This document shows positions 58,384-64,000 of a stretch of 64,000 nt of DNA, in pieces. The stretch lies in contig JALJCQ010000026.1 of assembly GCA_023091665.1 (NCBI GenBank), positions 248,001 through 312,000 on the forward strand, written 5' to 3'. Numbering within the stretch: position 1 is the first letter of the stretch; each line of letters begins with the position of its first letter. Source of the DNA: Pythium myriotylum (taxonomy: Eukaryota; Oomycota; Peronosporomycetes; Pythiales; Pythiaceae). Under the pieces are notes generated by a model. That model was not told where the DNA came from. It was given only the letters and a program-made list of their open reading frames with translations, and did not search any database. A program made the translations under genes and the position numbers.

Positions 58384-60015
58384 ATGAAATTCCCGTTATC
58401 CGAGCGGCCCTTCCCCGTGCCGCTGGCGCTGCCGCGCCGCGTCGCCGACGACTATGGCGCGCTCGTCGACTCGCTGCTCGGCGCCGCCTTGCGCGACTAC
58501 GACGCGCTGCGCGCCGCCGGCGGCCCGCGCTCGGCGCAGTGGAAGCGGCTGCGGCGCCGCGAGGCGCTCGCCGTCTTCCGCGAGCGCGCGTCGCCGCCGT
58601 CTTCGCACGGCGACTGGTGGCTGCCGCGGCTGCTGCTCTGCGGAAACCTCGTCGGCTCGCTCGACGACGTGCTGCTGGGCGCGCTCGCGGCCTCGAGCGA
58701 CGCCATGCGCGTGCGCGCCACGTACCTGCAAGACGACGCGCGCGACGGCGACGTGCTCGCGGCGCTGCGCTCGCCGACGGCCGACGCGCCCTTCGAGTTC
58801 CTCGGCCTCACGTGGGACGTGCGCGCGTCGACGCGACTCGCGTGGCCGCGCGACGCCGTCGCGGTCGAGGCCTCGGGCGAGCGCGTGCTCGAGAGCGGCG
58901 AGCGCGTCGGCTTCCGCGTCGTGCACTCGGTGCAGCTGCCGCAGTGTCCGCCGCTCGACGCGCTCGGCATCGTGCGCACGCGGCTCTCGGCCGTGAGCCT
59001 CTTCCGACAGCAAGCCAACGGCACGGTCGACGTCTTCATGACGCGCTGCGTCGACTCGTCCGGCAGTCTGCCCGACGCCGTCGCGCTCGGCGCCGCCGCG
59101 AACGAGATGATCGGCGTCTGGAAGACGGTCTGGTGCGCGCAGAACAAGAAGCTCGCGGTCGCCGCGAGAGCCGGCGCGCTGCGGTGGCAAGTCGACGGCG
59201 CCGGACGCCTCGAGCGGCTCGTGGTCACGACCGACGAGGACGGACGCTACTGCTGCGGGCTCTGCCTCAAGGGCTACAAGCTCTACAGCAGCGTGATCAC
59301 GTGCCAGGCCTGTAACCTCATGGTCTGCTCGCGGTGTCAAGTCGGAAGGCGGCTCGCGCGCGTCGCAGCCAACAACCAGGTCACGCAGTTCCCCGTGCTC
59401 TTCTGCAAGAACTGCATCGCGCGGTCGACTCAAGCCAACGCGTGGGACGTCGCGAGCAGCGAGTGCCGCACGGACGAGCTGGCCCATGAGCTTGAGGTCC
59501 GTCCGAGGCCTCGCGGTCAGACAGCGATGCTGGAGAGAGACGCACGAGAGCTCGAGCTCGAGATGGAAGAGACAGACATGCTGGCGACGATCCACGAAGG
59601 CTCCAAGAGGAAGAGCCGATTCAATCGGGACCCATCGATCGCGACCGACTCGACCTTCTCAGGGTCGCTCGATGGGTTCGATCCGCACTCGTACCACTCG
59701 GCTCGCTACGGCGACGAGGACGACGACATTCAAGAAGAGGACACGCCCAGTGGGTGGGACTATATCCAGACGCTCGACGACTGGGATCGAGAGCTGCACG
59801 AGTCGTTCCATGACGGCGCGCGCGTGTCGGTCTCCGACTTGAGCGAGCTCACGAGGCTCGACGGCGAGAGCTCGTCGGTGTCCCCGGCAAGCACCGATGA
59901 CCAGCACCAGCTATGGGAGCAAATGAGCCAGCTTTGCCTAGCGGCTGAAGAGACCTACCGCCTCGCCAAGAGGAACGCGGAGGCCATGCGAGCGCAGCAG
60001 CAGCCTACCTATTAG
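58384..60015 (+). CDS. START + FYVE-like zinc-finger protein 7
   Basis: The start MKFPLSERPFPVPL gives 543 residues; the frame runs back to 57829 through promoter-like sequence that I exclude. START-like region about 1-260: WKRLRRREALAVFRERAS, LLCGNLVGSLDDVLLGALAASSDAM, FEFLGLTWDV, GFRVVHSVQLPQCPPLD and TVDVFMTRCVDSSG. The finger is at 291-344 (CGLCLKGYKLYSSVITC, CNLMVCSRC, CKNC). An acidic, Ser-containing tail follows, ending in the shared helix LWEQMSQLCLAAEETYRLAKRN. Codons are strongly GC-ending, unlike neighbours 5, 6 and 8, which suggests a different age or expression class. Confidence 0.8.
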   Translation: MKFPLSERPFPVPLALPRRVADDYGALVDSLLGAALRDYDALRAAGGPRSAQWKRLRRREALAVFRERASPPSSHGDWWLPRLLLCGNLVGSLDDVLLGALAASSDAMRVRATYLQDDARDGDVLAALRSPTADAPFEFLGLTWDVRASTRLAWPRDAVAVEASGERVLESGERVGFRVVHSVQLPQCPPLDALGIVRTRLSAVSLFRQQANGTVDVFMTRCVDSSGSLPDAVALGAAANEMIGVWKTVWCAQNKKLAVAARAGALRWQVDGAGRLERLVVTTDEDGRYCCGLCLKGYKLYSSVITCQACNLMVCSRCQVGRRLARVAANNQVTQFPVLFCKNCIARSTQANAWDVASSECRTDELAHELEVRPRPRGQTAMLERDARELELEMEETDMLATIHEGSKRKSRFNRDPSIATDSTFSGSLDGFDPHSYHSARYGDEDDDIQEEDTPSGWDYIQTLDDWDRELHESFHDGARVSVSDLSELTRLDGESSSVSPASTDDQHQLWEQMSQLCLAAEETYRLAKRNAEAMRAQQQPTY

Positions 60016-61900
60016 CGCGTGAGCGTATTGTCGAGTGTGTGTGTGTGTGGAATGGATTATTGCAATGGTTGTCCCCAAGTGCATCCCGTCGGGAAAGAAT
60101 TCGCTGTCGATAGGAAAGAATCCGGTGGCGACGTTTGCTTGCATTCAACGGATCGTGGGCAGCCACGAGTCGCTTTTCCGTCGTCAAGAGTGGGCTTTCT
60201 CAATGGGAAGATCGCGAGGGCAACGGAGATCGTGCAGAAGCCACCATTTCAACCAATGGTTGAGCTATTGATTGACACATTCAGCCAATGGATGGAACCC
60301 TGGTTTTGGACGCCCGAACCCTATCGACCGATTCGTTCAAGGATACCAGAGGCCTTGAGCACATAGTAGAGTCGAGCATATCCCATCGACGATATGCCTG
60401 TGCAAGACCACGATGAGTGGGTTTGCTGGGGACCACAATGAATGCGAATTGCGGACATCTCCTCGTTCGTTCACGACAACTACTCGACTCCAGATCAACT
60501 AAGGAGATCTCTACTGCATCATCGCACGACCAGGAGAAGCAAGCTTTGATTGCTCTCGAAGCAACGTAGCAGCCGGCTACTCGCCATTATGTGTGCTGGC
60601 TGGGATTCACTAGTTGAACTCAATAGACTTTATCATCATCACCATTACGCGTGCTGGTGATTGATGAGCATAGCAAAATGGCTTGAGTGGCCTAGCTTCG
60701 TAGCTGCAATAGAATTTTCCCAGATTGACCCAGGTGGTGGTCGGTATGTTGTCTGTACGTCGTTAGTAAATCAAGGCAATTGAACAATTTCAGCAGTTGG
60801 AATTGACGAGTAGTCGGTGAGAGCCGGACGGCTTATGCTTCTGTCCCTCTTGTCTTCACACTAGAGTTTGGCTCCTCTCACTCAGCCAGTTCAAAGAGAG
60901 CACCTGAGTGCGATCAAACCTACCCCACCTTCAATTTAGAGTCCAATCTCGCATGCTACTCTATCCTGGGGCCTAGACCATGGGGACTGCGACGTTTTCA
61001 CCTGCTAGAATCTGTGTGCCACGGGCGCTCGTTTGCATTGCATAGTATAGAGAAGTAAAGACCATTTCTGACACTGCTTTCGCCCTGGATGTTGCATGCA
61101 GTTGCGAGCAGAGAGTCTGCGAGCGCTGGTGGAAGCAAACATCCATAGAGGCTGCAGTTGCGCTCCCAAACCATTTTTTTCGCTGGAATTCCATCTACGC
61201 CTGGTCTTGGATAGTCCGAGCGAAATGTAAACCGGCTTTACAGACCGTACGCTGATTGAAGTACAGTAGCTTGTGTTAAGAGGCTGCGTAGAGAAGAAGA
61301 AATCGTGAAAGACGATGAATACAACGGAACGTGCACACAAGATTAACAGGCACACGATCTACTGGAATCTGCACTGAAGACTGGATCTATAACAATCGAC
61401 GACTCTATTGCAATGCAATAGGGTGACCGATTACGATTCATCCAGTCGCCAATGCAACTTCCATTAGCCATGTCTGCGCAACCTCACCTCGCACCGGTGG
61501 GTGCAGCGTCTCGAATACTAATATCCAAGAACTGTCTTCCTCAACTGAACGCTGATGGGTAGATTGTGATGCTCAGATGGGCAGACTCATCTCCACAATC
61601 CAAATAGCTAGTAAATTAAACTTATTATACCGATATTATACAATGTATGACAATATAGAGGTTTCATGTCACTGCTGGAAGTGAAATTCTCGATGCGGGT
61701 GAATGGATAACTATGTTGGATGGGAGGTGAAACAAAGAACGTCATTGGTCGGGGCAACAAAACTGGCAACAGTGGCACATGCACCCTTGAGAGAAGATGC
61801 AATCCGAGTGTAGAGGCCGTACCTTGAGAGGTACTTCTTGATGAACACGTCTCACTCGAGAATCCTCCGGGCAGCACTTTCATTCAAGTGGCGAATCGCC
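60016..61900. other. Gene-free stretch
   Basis: About 1.9 kb with a short GT tract (about 60038-60051), AT-rich patches and no frame I would accept; I saw no tRNA-like or paralogue remnant. Confidence 0.5.
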
Positions 61901-63358
61901 ATGCCGGAGACCGTGCTTCCTGTAGAACTCCCGCTGCAGCTCTCGCCAAACGACCGCGATGAGTATGCTGCCATCGGAAAAACTGTTCTCGAACAAACGC
62001 TCTCGCTTTACGTGCAGCATCTTAAGGACCCCAGAGATCCTGACCCACAGCATTGGAAGCTTCTGAAGCGACGCGAACGAATCGCCATCTACGCGTCGCG
62101 AGAAAAGAACCCCGCGACAGCCTTCCACAACCCTCGGTCGTTCCCAAAACCAACTCCGATCCAGCAGTCGGCCGAATGGGTGCCACAATGCAAGCTTCGA
62201 TGTGTCGGGTCTTTGTTAGGAACACTCGAGGACGCGATGTACGGTGGCGTGACGCCAACCGAGACCTCGATGGTCATGCGATCGCTCTCCATCCAGGATG
62301 AGTTTGTCGAGCACAAGACTCTGTGCGATATTACGACTCCAACGGAGGAAGAGCCGTTTACTTATGTAGGGCTCAAATGGTCCACACGCTCGTCGTACCT
62401 TGCAACGATGGTCAAACCTCGAGACATGGCGTACGTGGAATGCACAGGCCTCACGTCAATCAGCATCGACGGCCAGACTGAGCGAATTGGGTATGCCATT
62501 TACCACTCAGTCGACCTACCGCAGTTGCCACCGCTGACTGACCAAGGATCGCTGCGCTCTCGGATGTCGCTTGCTGTACTCTCCAGAGAGAGTGGGCCCG
62601 GCAATGTAGAGGTTTTCTCGACGATCGCTTCAGCAGGATCAGGTCGATCCCCCCGAAAGGTCACGACTCTCTACTCGGCTGTCGCGTTGATTGCTATCCA
62701 CAAGATCACGGAAAATGCAATGAAGAAGAAGCTCGGGTGGATGCAGGCGGCGCGGATCCACGGCACCACGGAGATGAGCAACTTGCTCCCCGCGTGGACG
62801 CCGCAGCGTCGTGAATCCTTCTTTGGCACAACGATTTGCACGTGTCCTCAGTGTCTACGTGAGTTCTCGTCCTTACGAGCTGAAAGCGTCTGCCATATCT
62901 GCGACACAAGTGTGTGCTCTCGGTGCATTACGTCCCAAAAGCTTGTTCTCGGTCGCAAGAAATGCGAACTCAGGTATAGAGGTGTACCCGTCTGTAAGGG
63001 CTGCCTCTCTACTGCCATGCGTATGGGCCACTCAAGGGAGCTCGCAATATACGAATTCGTGCGGCCATTTCAGTCGGTCATAAAGTCCATACCAGTCGCC
63101 AAGTCGATCTTGTCACACGATGAGCTGGACGAGTTGAGGAATTCCAGCTCGATCACATTTCAGAGCGTGGAGGATCTCTCGCTTAGATCGACAGAGGAGA
63201 TGGTTGGAGTGCACCCGGCACCACAGGAGAAGGGTCGCTTTAGCAATGAACAACTCCGCCTGTGGAATCAGATCAACGAACTGCGTGCTAAAGCCGAGGA
63301 AACATATCGTTTCGCCCGCAACCAGACTATTGCACTCCAAGAGCAGCAACGAGATTAG
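61901..63358 (+). CDS. START + FYVE-like zinc-finger protein 8
   Basis: The start MPETVLPVELPLQL gives 485 residues; an upstream in-frame ATG at 61838 adds 21 residues of poorer match to the family. START-like region about 1-285: HWKLLKRRERIAIYASREK, CVGSLLGTLEDAMYGGVTPTETSM, YVGLKWSTRS, VKPRDMAYVECTG, GYAIYHSVDLPQLPPLTD and NVEVFSTIASAG. The finger is at 315-369 (CPQCLREFSSLRAESVC, CDTSVCSRC, CKGC). The tail is short and ends with the shared helix LWNQINELRAKAEETYRFARNQ. Base composition is less GC-rich than in most of the family. It is the last gene of the cluster within the window. Confidence 0.8.
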   Translation: MPETVLPVELPLQLSPNDRDEYAAIGKTVLEQTLSLYVQHLKDPRDPDPQHWKLLKRRERIAIYASREKNPATAFHNPRSFPKPTPIQQSAEWVPQCKLRCVGSLLGTLEDAMYGGVTPTETSMVMRSLSIQDEFVEHKTLCDITTPTEEEPFTYVGLKWSTRSSYLATMVKPRDMAYVECTGLTSISIDGQTERIGYAIYHSVDLPQLPPLTDQGSLRSRMSLAVLSRESGPGNVEVFSTIASAGSGRSPRKVTTLYSAVALIAIHKITENAMKKKLGWMQAARIHGTTEMSNLLPAWTPQRRESFFGTTICTCPQCLREFSSLRAESVCHICDTSVCSRCITSQKLVLGRKKCELRYRGVPVCKGCLSTAMRMGHSRELAIYEFVRPFQSVIKSIPVAKSILSHDELDELRNSSSITFQSVEDLSLRSTEEMVGVHPAPQEKGRFSNEQLRLWNQINELRAKAEETYRFARNQTIALQEQQRD

Positions 63359-64000
63359 CTAGTTGATGGAGTGTATGAGTGCCTATGGCTGTGTCTACAC
63401 GAATGGTGCAGTACGATCCATCTACGGCGAGCTCTTCATCACGTACAGATCTGGTAGTCGCCCACTGATCTGGTGGGTATTCTCACATGGGTTCTTACGA
63501 GCCTCAACGCGTGACCTTCACGGAAAAAAGGTTCTCGCTGGAAGCGGAGGGAATTGTGTCTAATGCCGTGCTCGCTTCCGGTTCGCCGGCTCATGCACCA
63601 AGGCGAAGATAATATCGTGCTTTTTTTGCACCTTTCAATCTCGGTGTGAGGTAGCAATGTGCGGTCTCGATTGCATTCCTTATGTTGACGCTTTCTTTTT
63701 ACTTCCAGTACCCCACGCGAACAGCGAAAATAGGTGATTAGATTCTCACGCATACCTGGTACCATAGAAGAATGAGAGCTTTTCCGACCAACTGCTTGAT
63801 TTTCGTGATCATAGCAACGAACTACGCGCTCAAGACGAACGAGCATGTCTGCTTCCGCCGAGTCCGACTCGAGTATGCCAAGAGCAGCACCAATGCCAGC
63901 TGCTTGCTTGAATTGATTGTACGCGGTGGAAGAACCTCAGTTTGTAGTGTTCGAGGATCGAAACTGGCAGCTTGCTACGTGTTGAAACAACCCTCGACGT
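63359..64000. other. Right edge, no complete gene
   Basis: A 135-codon minus-strand frame (63439-63846) lacks features. An ATG at 63844 opens a short frame (MSASAESDSSMP) that could be a first exon continuing outside the window, but this is unsupported. Confidence 0.35.

Noticed and set aside
60016..61900. Possible decayed START/FYVE copy in the gap
   Set aside because: I looked for the C-x2-C-x4-C-x2-C and LDD-M-G landmarks and found none.
63439..63846. 135-codon minus-strand frame at the right edge
   Set aside because: No supporting feature; likely chance.
1..64000. tRNA, rRNA, CRISPR arrays and insertion sequences
   Set aside because: No convincing B-box with matching arms, no rRNA-like blocks, no regular spacer arrays and no transposase frames were seen by eye; a covariance-model scan would be needed to exclude tRNAs.

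Overview
The window looks like nuclear DNA of an oomycete (Peronosporales/Pythiales type, GC-rich, compact). The grounds are: short GT-AG introns of about 60-140 bp in a minority of genes; genes packed a few hundred bp apart on both strands; several start sites preceded by a TCAYTYY initiator, the known oomycete core-promoter element; and a gene content typical of the group, namely folate-biopterin (BT1) transporters, an expansin-like wall protein, and a large family of START + FYVE-like zinc-finger proteins. I cannot name the species. There is no sign of bacterial operons, phage, insertion sequences or CRISPR.

Layout. 0-10 kb: the 3' part of a tandem-domain glutathione S-transferase, a small acidic-patch protein, a membrane-anchored expansin-like protein, an AT-hook protein and a coiled-coil protein resembling axonemal TSNAXIP1. 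9.3-15 kb: a two-gene head-to-head module present twice in tandem. In each copy one gene encodes a ~400-445 aa protein with an ADP-ribosyltransferase-like N-terminus, a hydrophobic Gly/Ala segment and short C-terminal repeats; its divergent partner encodes a 163 aa protein starting MGNANC, suggesting myristoyl/palmitoyl membrane anchoring. This is the strongest candidate for an undescribed system. 15-25 kb: cystathionine gamma-lyase, a two-intron gene with an internal duplication, a small Cys/His protein next to a 146-bp tandem duplication, a hypothetical acidic protein, G-protein beta, and a five-exon myristoylatable multi-EF-hand protein. 25-35.7 kb: an MFS transporter, two tandem BT1 transporters, a gene-poor stretch holding a possible relic of a G-alpha first exon, and a glutamate synthase small-subunit-like enzyme with a putative mitochondrial presequence. 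36-38 kb: a leucine-rich-repeat protein.

39.7-63.4 kb: eight START + FYVE-like paralogues on both strands, interrupted only by a small secreted protein, a second MFS transporter (paralogue of the first, with one intron) and a GNAT acetyltransferase. All eight zinc fingers keep the eight-cysteine pattern but lack the basic RKHHCR core that binds PI3P in classical FYVE domains. Two neighbours (54.3 and 56.3 kb) look like a recent duplication and have lost a C-terminal helix motif that most of the others share.

Several short sequences recur in intergenic DNA and may be regulatory: CACGGTCTCACTT, clusters of TCCGGA, GGAAC/GTTCC pairs, and three near-perfect palindromes. Start codons were chosen from the initiator position, paralogue alignment and signal-peptide placement; splice sites were chosen from reading frame and paralogue or family similarity. 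No database search was possible.
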